A stretch of 64,000 nt of DNA from positions 230,530 through 294,529 of the forward strand of contig NZ_FNOV01000007.1 of the NCBI RefSeq assembly GCF_900107135.1. The letters run 5' to 3'. Origin of the DNA: Hymenobacter psychrophilus. Its GTDB lineage: Bacteria > Bacteroidota > Bacteroidia > Cytophagales > Hymenobacteraceae. The notes beneath the pieces were generated by a model. The model saw only the letters and a list, made by a program, of their open reading frames with translations, had not been told where the DNA came from and ran no database searches. Made by a program: the position numbers and the translations under genes. Below are positions 36,542 to 45,124 of this stretch, piece after piece (the stretch's first letter is position 1; each line of letters opens with the position of its first letter).

Positions 36542-38743
36542 ATGAAACGCCTGCTGCTGCTCCCGCTACTACTGTTGCTGACGCTCGTTAGCCTCGCCCA
36601 AACCACCACTACCCTGCGCGGCACCGTGCGCGACGCGGCGGGGCTGCCGCTGCCGGGCGTGAACGTGTTTCTGCGCGGCACCTTCGACGGAGCCAGCACC
36701 GATTCGGTGGGCCGGTTTCGGTTTGAGACTACCGCCGCTGGCAGCCATGTGTTGCAGGCCAGCCTGTTGGGTTTTATTACCAGCGAGCAGCCCCTCACGC
36801 TGCCCGCGCCGGCCGCACCACTGCATTTCATCCTCAAAAGCACACCCCACGCCCTGGGCTCGGTCATTGTAACGGCCGGGGCCTTCGAGGCCAGCGACGA
36901 GCACCGCAGTGCCGCTCTCAACACCCGCGACATCCAGACGACGGCCGGGGCGCTGGCCGATGTGGCAGCGGCCTTCAACACGCTGCCCGGCACCACTCGC
37001 GTGGGCGAAGACGGGATGCTGTTTGTGCGGGGCGGGGCGGCCTCCGAAACCAAGGTGTACCTGGATGGCATGCTCGTGCAGAATCCGTTTAACGCCACCG
37101 TGGCGGCGGTGCCGGCCCGCGGGCGGTTTTCGCCCAGCCTGTTCAAGGGCACCGTGTTCAGTACCGGCGGCTACTCGGCGCTGTATGGGCAGGCGCTGTC
37201 GGGCGTGCTGCTGCTGAATTCGACCGACCTCGCGCCCGAAACCCAAACCGGGCTGTCGGCTACCTCGGTGTTCCTGGGGGCCTCGCGCACCAAGCGCTGG
37301 GAGCGGACTTCGCTGGCCCTCACCACCGACTACACCAACCTGGGCCCCTACACCGGCCTGCTGCCCCAGAACGTGCGCTGGGACCAGGCCCCGCGCGGGC
37401 TCGCCTCGTCGCTGAGCCTGCACCACCGCACCGGCCAGGCTGGCATGCTGAAAGTATACGGTACCTGGACGGGCCAGCGGCTGCAAATCGGGCAGCCCAG
37501 CCCCGAGCCGGCCGGCATGCAGACGGTGGGCCTGCGCAGCGGCAACGCCTACCTCAACGCCACCTTCCGCAGTCCGTTGCGCCGGGGCTGGAGCCTGCAG
37601 AGCGGCCTGGCCGCGAGCCGCGACGACCAGCGGCTGCGCCCCGATTCGGTGCGGCTGCGCACGCTGGAGCAGGCGCTGGTGGGCCGGGTGGTGCTCACCA
37701 ACGATTCGGTGCATGCCCGCTTCAATGTTAAAATCGGGGCCGAGGGCCTGGTTCAGCAGGTAAACCAAACGGTGCAGCCCCACGTGGCCGACCCGCTGAC
37801 GTACCGGCCGGAGTTTGGTGAGCAGCGTGCTTCCGGGTTCGTGGAAAGTGATTTTCAGCTGACCGACCGGCTGGCGGGCCGGGTGGGCGGGCGCACCGAG
37901 TATTCGGCGCTGCTGAACCGCTGGAATGCAGCGCCCCGGCTGGCGCTGGCCTATCAGACCACCGAAAACAGCTCCCTCTCGGCTGCTTACGGCCACTTCT
38001 ACCAAACGCCCGACAACAGCCTGCTGCTGGTGGCCGCGCCCCGGCTGAACTTCGAGCGGGCCCGGCATGCGGTGCTTACCTACCAATACACCCACAACGG
38101 CCGGCTGTTGCAGCTCGAAGGCTACCAGAAAACCTATTCCCAGCTCGTGCGCTTCGACGGCCGGAATTTTCGCAATCCGCTGGGCTACAACAACGGGGGG
38201 GCCGGCTATGCCCGCGGCCTCGATGTACTCTGGCGCGACCGGGCAACGGTGAAAAACCTGGAATACTACGTCAGCTACGGCTTTCTCGATACTAAACGGC
38301 AGTACCGCCAAGACCCGGTGCCGGCCGTGCCCACCTTCGCGGCCCGCCACAATGTGTCGGGGGTAACCAAGTACTGGGTGCCGGCGCTGCACACGCTGTT
38401 CGGGGCCACCTACAGCTACGGCAGCCCCCGCCGCTACCACGATTTCAACCAGCCCGAGGCCGGCTACAACCAGGGCCGCCTGCCCGCCTTCCAGGATCTG
38501 AGCCTGAACGCCAGCTACCTGACGCGCATTATGGGCCAGTTTGCCATCGTGCATTTATCGGTGAACAACGCCTTGGCCCGCCCCAATGTGTACGGCTACC
38601 GCTACGCCCAGCAGCCCAGTGCCGCCACCGGCCAGCTCAACCGCGTGGCCATCACGCCCACCGCCCCGCGCATGGTGTTCCTGGGCGTGTTCGTCTCCAT
38701 CAACAAGAAAAACCCCGGCAGCGTGAGCGAGCGGCCGGAGTAG
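36542..38743 (+). CDS. TonB-dependent receptor with carboxypeptidase regulatory-like domain, 733 aa
   Basis: Signal peptide MKRLLLLPLLLLLTLVSLAQ, then a carboxypeptidase-regulatory-like domain (TLRGTVRDAAGLPLPGVNVF, near 23-42), a plug domain (FNTLPGTTRVGEDGMLFVRG, SETKVYLDGMLVQNPFN) and a 22-strand-type barrel. It ends NKKNPGSVSERPE, unusual because the terminal residue is not aromatic. It would take up siderophore, cobalamin or another large nutrient with TonB energy. No SusD partner is adjacent, so a SusC-type role is unlikely. Confidence 0.9.
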   Translation: MKRLLLLPLLLLLTLVSLAQTTTTLRGTVRDAAGLPLPGVNVFLRGTFDGASTDSVGRFRFETTAAGSHVLQASLLGFITSEQPLTLPAPAAPLHFILKSTPHALGSVIVTAGAFEASDEHRSAALNTRDIQTTAGALADVAAAFNTLPGTTRVGEDGMLFVRGGAASETKVYLDGMLVQNPFNATVAAVPARGRFSPSLFKGTVFSTGGYSALYGQALSGVLLLNSTDLAPETQTGLSATSVFLGASRTKRWERTSLALTTDYTNLGPYTGLLPQNVRWDQAPRGLASSLSLHHRTGQAGMLKVYGTWTGQRLQIGQPSPEPAGMQTVGLRSGNAYLNATFRSPLRRGWSLQSGLAASRDDQRLRPDSVRLRTLEQALVGRVVLTNDSVHARFNVKIGAEGLVQQVNQTVQPHVADPLTYRPEFGEQRASGFVESDFQLTDRLAGRVGGRTEYSALLNRWNAAPRLALAYQTTENSSLSAAYGHFYQTPDNSLLLVAAPRLNFERARHAVLTYQYTHNGRLLQLEGYQKTYSQLVRFDGRNFRNPLGYNNGGAGYARGLDVLWRDRATVKNLEYYVSYGFLDTKRQYRQDPVPAVPTFAARHNVSGVTKYWVPALHTLFGATYSYGSPRRYHDFNQPEAGYNQGRLPAFQDLSLNASYLTRIMGQFAIVHLSVNNALARPNVYGYRYAQQPSAATGQLNRVAITPTAPRMVFLGVFVSINKKNPGSVSERPE

Positions 38744-38762
38744 ATGAGCCACTGAGAACTAG

Positions 38763-38874
38763 GTAGGGGCGGAGCTTATCCCCGCCCGCTGTTAACACGA
38801 GCTGATTAGGTCCGGTCGCACTCGTCCAACGGGGCCGTTCGAAGGTGGGCGGGCACAAGCCCCGCTCCTCCACC
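38763..38874. repeat. Hairpin repeat, family D (GTAGGGGCGGGG) copy 1
   Basis: Left tip GTAGGGGCGGAGCTTA, right tip AAGCCCCGCTCCTC (imperfect complement), with internal CCCGCCCGC/GTGGGCGGGC arms. A cleaner copy is at 40957-41005. Confidence 0.6.
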
Positions 38875-38888
38875 GTGCTTCTTCCCCC

Positions 38889-38932
38889 ACGCTTCATCCG
38901 GCTTATCCGACGCTTCGGTAACGGCAAGTTTC
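38889..38932. repeat. 44-bp upstream element, copy 2
   Basis: Same element as 36449-36492 (four mismatches), here upstream of the TPR-like gene at 39013. Suggests a shared control site. Confidence 0.65.
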
Positions 38933-39012
38933 GGGCGTGGCGGCTAGTAGCCACCTTTGAATCAGTAAACCAAACACGCATTTACACGCACCCTTTTACT
39001 TCCTTTTCATCC

Positions 39013-39723
39013 ATGAAAAAGCCTCTGCTCATCCTCGCCCTCGTTGCTGCTTCCTGCGCTGCTCTCGCCCAGAAGCCGGCCACCGCGCCGGTCGTTGCCA
39101 CCACCACCGCTGTGGCCGCGCCGACTGACCCGTACACCACCATGATGACGGCCGCTATTGCCGAGCTGATGAACACCGGCGACCCGGCTGCTCTTAAAGC
39201 CAGCGCCGCCAAAATGGAGCGTGCTGCCTCCGCGAAGCCCCAGGATTGGCTGCCTCGCTATTACCAGGCCTACGCGCTGCTCATCAACGTGTTCCAGAGC
39301 AAGGAAGATGGCGACGCCAAGGACAAAACGCTCGATCAGGCCGAGGCGGCTCTGGCCCAGGCCCGCAGGCTCGGCGGAGCCGACGAGTCGGAGCTGCTGG
39401 TGCTGCGGGCCTACATCCACCAGGCCCGGTTGGGTATCTCGCCCATGCTGCGCTCCATGAAATATTCGGGCATGGTGAACGAGGCCGTGGAGCAAGCCAT
39501 CAAGCTCAACCCCGCCAACCCCCGCGCCTACCTCGTGCAGGCCAACAACGTGTACTTCACGCCCGCCATGTTCGGGGGTGGGGCCGACAAGGCCAAACCG
39601 ATTTACGAGCAGGCCAAGGCCCGCTACGCCGCCTTCCGGCCCGCCTCCAGCCTGGCCCCCGGCTGGGGTGAAAACCAGGTAAACGGCCGCCTGAAAAAGT
39701 ACGACACGGCCATTGTAAAATAG
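39013..39723 (+). CDS. Secreted TPR-like hypothetical protein, 236 aa
   Basis: Signal peptide MKKPLLILALVAASCAALAQ, then helical repeats resembling tetratricopeptides (WLPRYYQAYALLINVFQ, QAEAALAQARRLGGADE, NEAVEQAIKLNPANPRAYLV). Likely a periplasmic protein-interaction scaffold. The start is the signal-peptide Met at 39013. It lies upstream of the LytS/LytTR pair at 118 bp and might be part of its regulation. Confidence 0.72.
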   Translation: MKKPLLILALVAASCAALAQKPATAPVVATTTAVAAPTDPYTTMMTAAIAELMNTGDPAALKASAAKMERAASAKPQDWLPRYYQAYALLINVFQSKEDGDAKDKTLDQAEAALAQARRLGGADESELLVLRAYIHQARLGISPMLRSMKYSGMVNEAVEQAIKLNPANPRAYLVQANNVYFTPAMFGGGADKAKPIYEQAKARYAAFRPASSLAPGWGENQVNGRLKKYDTAIVK

Positions 39724-39841
39724 CGCTGCCCGCGCGCCGTGCTGCCACGACTCTTGTAGGCGTGGCCCCACCGCTGCCCGTCGCGCTGGTTTCGTCCGCT
39801 TTTGATACCTTCCAGTACAAACGCCGCCAAGGCCCCCACCC

Positions 39842-40960
39842 GTGAAAGCCGAATCCATCCCCGCCTATGCTGCTTCGGCGGCCCCGCTTCCGACTACGGC
39901 CGACGAACGTAACGACCTTTCGCGGTATTATCCGCACCGGAATTTGTGGAAGGGCCTGGGGCTGATGACGCTTATTGCGTTTGGGCTGGCGCTGATATTC
40001 AACGCAGGGGAGCACCCTGTCTGGAGCGAGCAGTTCCTGGTAACCTTTGCCTACAACTTCTTCTATACCACCGGACTATGGCTGGTTAACGGCTATCCTT
40101 CGGAGTGGCTTAACCGCCACGTTGACTGGACCAGGCATCCCATCCGGCGGTTTCTGCTGACGATTGGCCTTTCGATGGTGCTGTCGTTGCTGGTTATTGT
40201 CGTTGTTGCGGGCGGGTTTCGGGTGTTTTATCACCATAAAACACTTGGCTCACTGAGCTGGCTGGAATTTATTATGCCGCTGCTGATAACGGTGGTTGTG
40301 TCGCTGTTCATGCACAGCCGGGCGTTTCTGATGGGCTGGCGCGAAACGGCCATCCGGGCCGAGCGGCTGCAAACCGAAAACGCCCGGGCCCAGGCCGACT
40401 CATTGCGCCGCCAGCTCGATCCGCACTTTCTGTTCAACTCGCTCAACGCCCTCACCTCGCTGGTCGAGCAGCACGACCCAGCCCGTGCTTCCCGCTTCAT
40501 CCGCCAGCTCAGCCAGGTGTACCGCTACGTACTCGACCACCAAGACCAGGAGCTGGTGCCGCTGACCGAGGAGCTGGCCTTTGCCGAGAGCTACCTGTTT
40601 TTGCAGCGTACCCGGCTGGGCGAAGGTGTACAGGTAGAAATGCGCCTGCCCCCGGCCCCCGAGCTGCAGGAGCTGCTGGTGCCCCCGCTGGCCCTGCAGC
40701 TGCTGCTCGAAAATGCCCTCAAGCACAACGCCACCTCCCGCCACAACCCGCTGCGCCTCGTTATCGAGTTCGATGCGGAAACCCGCCAACTTGTAGTGCG
40801 CAACTCCCGCCTGCCCCGCCTGGTGGCCGAGGGTGAATCGACGGGTCTGGGCCTGCCCAACCTCCAGGCCCGCTACGCCTTCCTCACGCCCAAACCGGTG
40901 CTCATCACCGAGTCAGAAACCGAATTTGCCGTAACGCTGCCGGTGCTGGAGCTGCGGTAG
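39842..40960 (+). CDS. LytS/YehU-type sensor histidine kinase, 372 aa (pair 1)
   Basis: Four hydrophobic segments near 35-53, 65-83, 103-125 and 140-157, then His_kinase with QLDPHFLFNSLNAL (phospho-His195) and the ATP-binding end LLLENALKHNATSR and GLGLPNLQARY. It should phosphorylate the LytTR regulator 87 bp downstream. The start is GTG. The TAG stop is the first bases of hairpin repeat D copy 2. Confidence 0.92.
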   Translation: MKAESIPAYAASAAPLPTTADERNDLSRYYPHRNLWKGLGLMTLIAFGLALIFNAGEHPVWSEQFLVTFAYNFFYTTGLWLVNGYPSEWLNRHVDWTRHPIRRFLLTIGLSMVLSLLVIVVVAGGFRVFYHHKTLGSLSWLEFIMPLLITVVVSLFMHSRAFLMGWRETAIRAERLQTENARAQADSLRRQLDPHFLFNSLNALTSLVEQHDPARASRFIRQLSQVYRYVLDHQDQELVPLTEELAFAESYLFLQRTRLGEGVQVEMRLPPAPELQELLVPPLALQLLLENALKHNATSRHNPLRLVIEFDAETRQLVVRNSRLPRLVAEGESTGLGLPNLQARYAFLTPKPVLITESETEFAVTLPVLELR

Positions 40961-41005
40961 GGGCGGGGCTTGGCTGCGCTGTCCTACGGTTGCCCCCGCC
41001 CCTAC
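40957..41005. repeat. Hairpin repeat, family D copy 2, containing the kinase stop codon
   Basis: Arms GTAGGGGCGGGGC (40957-40969) and GCCCCCGCCCCTAC (40992-41005). The TAG at 40958-40960 is the kinase stop. It lies inside the kinase-regulator operon. Confidence 0.8.
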
Positions 41006-41047
41006 GATAACCGACTTATTTTCAGTTCCTAAATTCTTGATCTTCCA

Positions 41048-41836
41048 TTGAAACCTCTCCGCGCCCTCATTATCGAAGACGAGCCGCTGGCCGCCACGCG
41101 CCTGGCCGGGTTGCTGCAAAAACAGCCGATGCCGGTAGAAGTGGTGGGCACGGCCGAATCGGTGGCCGAAGCCGAGGCGCTGCTACGGAACTCCGGCACT
41201 GCGCCCGACGTGCTGCTGCTCGACATTCATTTGGCCGACGGGCTGAGCTTCGAGCTGTTCGAGCGGCTGGAAATCCGCTGCCCGGTCATCTTCACCACGG
41301 CCTACGACAAGTACGCGTTGCGGGCTTTCAAGGTGAACAGCATCGACTACCTGCTGAAGCCAATCGACCCCGAAGAAATCACGGCGGCCCTGCAGAAGCT
41401 GGTGCAGCGGCGCGAAACGGCCGCTCCGGCTCCGTTTGATACGGCCCTGCTGGCCCAGGTGCTGGCGCAGGTCCGGCAGCCGGCCCACGAGTACAAGTCG
41501 CGCTTTGTGGTGCGGGTGGGCGAGCACCTGAAGGCCGTGCCAGTCGAGGATATTGCCTACTTCGCCAGCCTCGAAAAAGCCACGCTGCTGCACACCCACG
41601 AGGGCCGCCGCCTGGTGGTCGATTACACGTTGGAGCAGCTCGAAGCCCTGCTCGACCCGCGCGAGTTCTTCCGCCTCAACCGCGCCTACCTGGCCCGCGC
41701 CACCGCCATCCGCGACATCATTCACTACACCAACTCGCGCCTGCAAACCATCCTCCAGCCCGCCCCGCCCGACAACGACACGGTGCTCGTGAGCCGCGAG
41801 AAAGTCAGCACCTTCAAGGAGTGGCTGGACCGGTGA
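41048..41836 (+). CDS. LytTR-family response regulator, 262 aa (pair 1)
   Basis: Receiver domain with acceptor Asp59 (VLLLDIHLADGLSFELF), conserved Thr/Lys (VIFTTAYDKYA, DYLLKPI), then a LytTR DNA-binding domain from about 150 (RFVVRVGEHLKAVPVEDIAY, VVDYTLEQLEALLDP). The start is TTG. Directly repeated GGGYGAACC sites at 45052 and 46509 are candidates for LytTR binding. The stop lies inside a heptad array. Confidence 0.92.
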   Translation: MKPLRALIIEDEPLAATRLAGLLQKQPMPVEVVGTAESVAEAEALLRNSGTAPDVLLLDIHLADGLSFELFERLEIRCPVIFTTAYDKYALRAFKVNSIDYLLKPIDPEEITAALQKLVQRRETAAPAPFDTALLAQVLAQVRQPAHEYKSRFVVRVGEHLKAVPVEDIAYFASLEKATLLHTHEGRRLVVDYTLEQLEALLDPREFFRLNRAYLARATAIRDIIHYTNSRLQTILQPAPPDNDTVLVSREKVSTFKEWLDR

Positions 41837-41930
41837 AATGGTGAATGGCCGTTCAATGCTCCTGGTTATGCCGCCTGCGCTAATAGGCTCCTCGAACGGC
41901 CATTCACTCATTCACCAAGTCACTCATTCA
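41835..41930. repeat. Heptad/octad array between two convergent regulator genes
   Basis: Left GGTGAAAT-GGTGAAT-GG, right CATTCACTCATTCAC and TCACTCATTCAC, joined by complementary TGAATGGCCGTTC and GAACGGCCATTCA. The stop codons of both regulator genes (41834-41836 and 41928-41930) touch or lie in the array. Confidence 0.75.
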
Positions 41931-42719
41931 CTGCTCCAGCCACTGTTTCACCAAAGCCGCCTTCTCCCGGCTCACCAGCACCTCTTCACTCGGGGCTGGC
42001 TGTAAATCAACCAGCAGTTTGCCGTTGAAGTGCGGATGCAGGCGCAGCACGGCGGGCAGCTGGGCGATAAGCTGGCGGTTGAGGCGGAAAAACTGGATGG
42101 GGTCGAGCAGACCTTCGAGCTGCTCCAGCGTGTAATCGACCACGAAGCGGCGGCCGTCGAGGGTGGCGAGCGTGGTGGTTTCGTGGCGGCTCTGGAACCA
42201 GGCAACCTGGGTGGCGGGCAGCGGCAGCAGCTGCTCGCCGTGGCGCACCAGAAACCGCGTTTTATGCTGGCGTTCAGGGCGGGGCAGCGCGTCGAGCAGG
42301 CGCTCCAGGCGCTGGGCCGGAGCAGTAGTGTCGGGCGCTTCGGTGAGTTTAGCCGGGGTGGTAGTGGGCCAGCGGCGGAGCTTTTCGAGGGCGGCCGTTA
42401 GTTCAGTCAGCTTCACGGGCTTTAGCAGGTAGTCGATGCTGTTGGCGCGGAAGGCGCGGATGGCGTAGGCGTCGTAGGCCGTCGTGAAGATAACCGGGCT
42501 GCTGACCACCGTCTGCTCGAACACGTCGAGACTCAGGCCATCGGCCAACTGGATATCGGACAGAATCAGGTCGGGCGCGGGGTTGGTATCGAGCCAGTCG
42601 AGGGCGCCGGCCACGGTATCGAGCACGGCCAGCACCTGCGCCTCGGGCGCCGCCTGGCGCAGCACCCGTTGCAGCCGCTCGGCGGCCGGATACTCATCTT
42701 CGAGCAGCAAAACAGTCAT
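41928..42719 (-). CDS. LytTR-family response regulator, 263 aa (pair 2)
   Basis: Receiver with acceptor Asp55 (DLILSDIQLADGLSLDVFE), VIFTTAYDAYAIRAF and DYLLKPVK, then a LytTR domain (RFLVRHGEQLLPLPATQVAW, DYTLEQLEGLLDP). Clearly paralogous to the regulator at 41048, but not a recent copy. It is encoded tail to tail with it. The kinase of the same pair begins 249 bp upstream. Confidence 0.92.
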   Translation of the reverse strand: MTVLLLEDEYPAAERLQRVLRQAAPEAQVLAVLDTVAGALDWLDTNPAPDLILSDIQLADGLSLDVFEQTVVSSPVIFTTAYDAYAIRAFRANSIDYLLKPVKLTELTAALEKLRRWPTTTPAKLTEAPDTTAPAQRLERLLDALPRPERQHKTRFLVRHGEQLLPLPATQVAWFQSRHETTTLATLDGRRFVVDYTLEQLEGLLDPIQFFRLNRQLIAQLPAVLRLHPHFNGKLLVDLQPAPSEEVLVSREKAALVKQWLEQ

Positions 42720-42795
42720 TGACGATGGGAGGGAAGGTTAGGAGGTGGTAAAGTTATTATGGGGTGATAATGGTAGGAGGCAGTGGAGCAAGAAA

Positions 42796-42898
42796 GAACG
42801 TCATTGTGAGCAAAGTTGAAGCATCTCTACCGCAGTGCTAATCCTGTCAGCCGCAACGAAGCGGTAGAGATTCTTCGACTTCGCTCAGAATGACGTTC
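42796..42898. repeat. Hairpin repeat, family A copy 6
   Basis: Tips GAACGTCATTGTGAGC and GAATGACGTTC, inner AAGCATCTCTACCGC and GCGGTAGAGATTCTTCGAC. Lies between kinase 2 and regulator 2. Confidence 0.8.
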
Positions 42899-42925
42899 AT
42901 TTTGCGCCCGGTTCGCGTACCGTTG

Positions 42926-42981
42926 TTCACTGTTCACTGTTCACTGTTCACTGTTCACTGTTCACTGCTCACTGCTCACTG
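42926..42981. repeat. TTCACTG heptad array, eight units, containing a stop codon
   Basis: Six perfect TTCACTG units followed by two CTCACTG units, in register. The TGA stop of the LytS-type kinase (42969-42971) is inside the last three units and encodes the end LLGSEQ. This is the longest clean heptad array of the window. Confidence 0.92.
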
Positions 42982-43988
42982 CCCAACAGCGGCAGCCGCA
43001 CCCGAAACCAGCCAGCTTCGGCGGTTACCACTACGGGTTGGGGCGCCTGCAGCAGCGCGTAGCGGTGGCGCACGTTGCGCAGGCCGGTGCCGGTGCCCGC
43101 TACCAGACCGGCCGGGCGGGGGCGCAGCGTATTTTCGACGGTGAAATAGCCCGTAGTTGCGTCGGCGCTCAGGTGCAGGGCCAGCGGCTGCTCGCGCGAG
43201 GCTACGTTGTGCTTGAGCGCATTTTCAACCAGCAGCTGCACGCTGAGCGGCGCCACCCGACGCCGGTGCAGCTCCGGCGGTACCTCCGTTCGCACCTGCA
43301 GGTTGTTGCGGAAACGGGCTTTGTGCAGGGCCAGGTAGGTATCGACGAAGGCCAGCTCTTCGGCCAGCGAAACCGTGGGCTGCTCGCGGGCCAGCAGCAC
43401 GTAGCGGTACACGTCGGCGAGTTGCTCCACGAAATCCTGGGCGGCTTCGTTTTCGGGTTCGATGAGGGCCGAGAGGGTGTTAAGTGAGTTGAACAGGAAG
43501 TGCGGGTCGAGCTGGCTTTGCAGGGCTTCGAGCTGACTTTGCACCCCGGCGCTCTGCAGCTGCTCGGCCCGGCGCACGTTTTCCTCCCACTGCCGGAAAG
43601 AATGCCAGCTCTCATAAAGCAGCTGCACCACCACTGCCGGCACCATGTTCAGACCGAACTCGCCCAGGTAGCCGCTCAACGAAAAGTGCCCCTGCTGCAA
43701 CCAGGCCGATGCTACGTGAATGAGCAGCGTAACCAGCGCGGTGGTAGTGGTATTGATAACGGCCAGCCACCACAGCCGCTGCCGGGTTTGCCCGACTGCC
43801 GGAAACCGGCGAAACAGGGCGAACCATAAGGCGCGGCCCGTCAGCCAGAACGCGGTGGTAAAGACCAGCGAGATGCCCCAGTTCAGGAAAAACACCGGCA
43901 CCGTGCGGATGTGCAGCAGGCCCCGGGGCAGCAGTACCAGCACGGCCAGCACCGGGATGCCCACCAATAGAAACCGACGGTCGTTCAT
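42969..43988 (-). CDS. LytS/YehU-type sensor histidine kinase, 339 aa (pair 2)
   Basis: Hydrophobic segments near 8-22, 30-50, 75-97 and 105-122, then QLDPHFLFNSLNTLSALI (phospho-His), VQLLVENALKHNVASRE and GTGLRNVRHRY. Related to kinase 1 at 39842. Its C-terminus is overrun by the TTCACTG array. A -7-like box TACTTTTA (44001-43994) lies 5 nt before the ATG. Confidence 0.9.
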   Translation of the reverse strand: MNDRRFLLVGIPVLAVLVLLPRGLLHIRTVPVFFLNWGISLVFTTAFWLTGRALWFALFRRFPAVGQTRQRLWWLAVINTTTTALVTLLIHVASAWLQQGHFSLSGYLGEFGLNMVPAVVVQLLYESWHSFRQWEENVRRAEQLQSAGVQSQLEALQSQLDPHFLFNSLNTLSALIEPENEAAQDFVEQLADVYRYVLLAREQPTVSLAEELAFVDTYLALHKARFRNNLQVRTEVPPELHRRRVAPLSVQLLVENALKHNVASREQPLALHLSADATTGYFTVENTLRPRPAGLVAGTGTGLRNVRHRYALLQAPQPVVVTAEAGWFRVRLPLLGSEQ

Positions 43989-44026
43989 GCGGCTAAAAGT
44001 AGCAGTTTAGCGGGCAGCCCCAGCGG

Positions 44027-44983
44027 TTAGCGGCCGCGGGGCAGCTGGCGCACGAAGGCATGCACGGCCTGCTGCAGCTCGCGGGGCGCATCCAGAAACG
44101 GGGTGTGGCGGCCGGGCAGCACCACTACTGTTTGGCGGGGGAAGCGGAAGCTGCGGTAGTGTTCGGGGCCGGTCAGGTAGTCGGCGGCGCCGGTAAGTAC
44201 CAGCACGGGCATCGTGAGAGCGGCCGTGGCGGGCGTGTAGTCGAGCACGTAACCGCCCGGATTCTGAAACAGGTGCGCGGCAAAATCCTGGTTGGGCTTC
44301 TGGCCGCGCAGCACCCGGTTTACTCGTGCGGCCGACGAGTCGGATGTGTACTGCAGCTGGTTGTAGAGGCGCTGCTGCTGAAGCATTCCCATCACCATGA
44401 AGTAGCGCTGGGGCAGGGGTGCGGTGGCATCGAGGGGCGGGCGGGTGGCGGCGGGCAGCAGGGTGTAGCCGTAGGCCGTGGTAGCCTCCATGGCGGCGGG
44501 CAGGTTAAGGATGCTGTTCACCAGCATAAGGGCCTGCACATGCTCCGGGTACCGTTGGGCGTAGGCCGTAGCCAGAATCCCGCCGAAAGAATGGCTCATC
44601 AGGGTCCATTTTTCGAGGTGCAGGTGCTGGCGTAGCTCTTCCATATCCTGCACCTGCCGCTCCAGCGAGTAGTTGGCCCGGGGGGCGCTGGCCGAGCGGC
44701 CGCTGCCGCGCTGGTCGAAGTAAACCATCTGCAGGTCTTTCTCCAGCGCCGCACCGGCCAGTACTTCAATGGCCTGGCTGCCTGCACCGGGGCCGCCGTG
44801 CACGAACAGGCAAACGGGGCCTTTGCCGGCTACCCGCACATAGAGCTGCACGCTATCGGAGGTCGTGAAATCCTGGCGGCCGGCGGGCAGTGCCCCGGCC
44901 ATAGCGGCCGACAAGGGAAGCAGCAACAGCAGGGTGAGCAAACCGGCAAGTAGCGTAGTCAGGGGGCGAAGCAGCGTTTTCAT
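44027..44983 (-). CDS. Alpha/beta hydrolase (S33-type peptidase-like), 318 aa
   Basis: Signal-like start MKTLLRPLTTLLAGLLTLL suggests export. Typical boxes: FVHGGPGAGSQ (oxyanion hole), FDQRGSGRSA and the nucleophile elbow MSHSFGGILA, then an Asp region (GAADYLTGPE) and the final His (GRHTPFLD). This is the proline-iminopeptidase-like arrangement. Precedes the tandem GGGTGAACC sites at 45052. Confidence 0.85.
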   Translation of the reverse strand: MKTLLRPLTTLLAGLLTLLLLLPLSAAMAGALPAGRQDFTTSDSVQLYVRVAGKGPVCLFVHGGPGAGSQAIEVLAGAALEKDLQMVYFDQRGSGRSASAPRANYSLERQVQDMEELRQHLHLEKWTLMSHSFGGILATAYAQRYPEHVQALMLVNSILNLPAAMEATTAYGYTLLPAATRPPLDATAPLPQRYFMVMGMLQQQRLYNQLQYTSDSSAARVNRVLRGQKPNQDFAAHLFQNPGGYVLDYTPATAALTMPVLVLTGAADYLTGPEHYRSFRFPRQTVVVLPGRHTPFLDAPRELQQAVHAFVRQLPRGR

Positions 44984-45051
44984 GGGAGAAGGGAGAAGTC
45001 GTTGTTGATGCTTCAAATCTCCACAAACCCTTGCGGCGAAACCACCCTAAA

Positions 45052-45086
45052 CCGGGTGAACCGGCGGTGGGCCCGGGTGAACCGGC
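45052..45086. promoter_or_regulatory. Two perfect 14-bp direct repeats, 21 bp apart (candidate LytTR site)
   Basis: CCGGGTGAACCGGC occurs exactly at 45052-45065 and 45073-45086. Two copies on the same face of the helix with 21-bp spacing is the geometry of LytTR regulator sites. Related motifs recur at 46509-46560. Position upstream of the hydrolase gene (44983). Confidence 0.6.
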
Positions 45087-45124
45087 AAAAGCTGCGGGCC
45101 AGCCGGCACACCCGGCGCGGTGGT

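Noticed and set aside
36542..38743. SusC/SusD glycan-uptake locus
   Set aside because: The receptor has no SusD-type lipoprotein neighbour and no glycoside hydrolases nearby.
42926..42981. Possible CRISPR array (TTCACTG units)
   Set aside because: Units are 7 bp and contiguous with no spacers; it is a simple tandem array.
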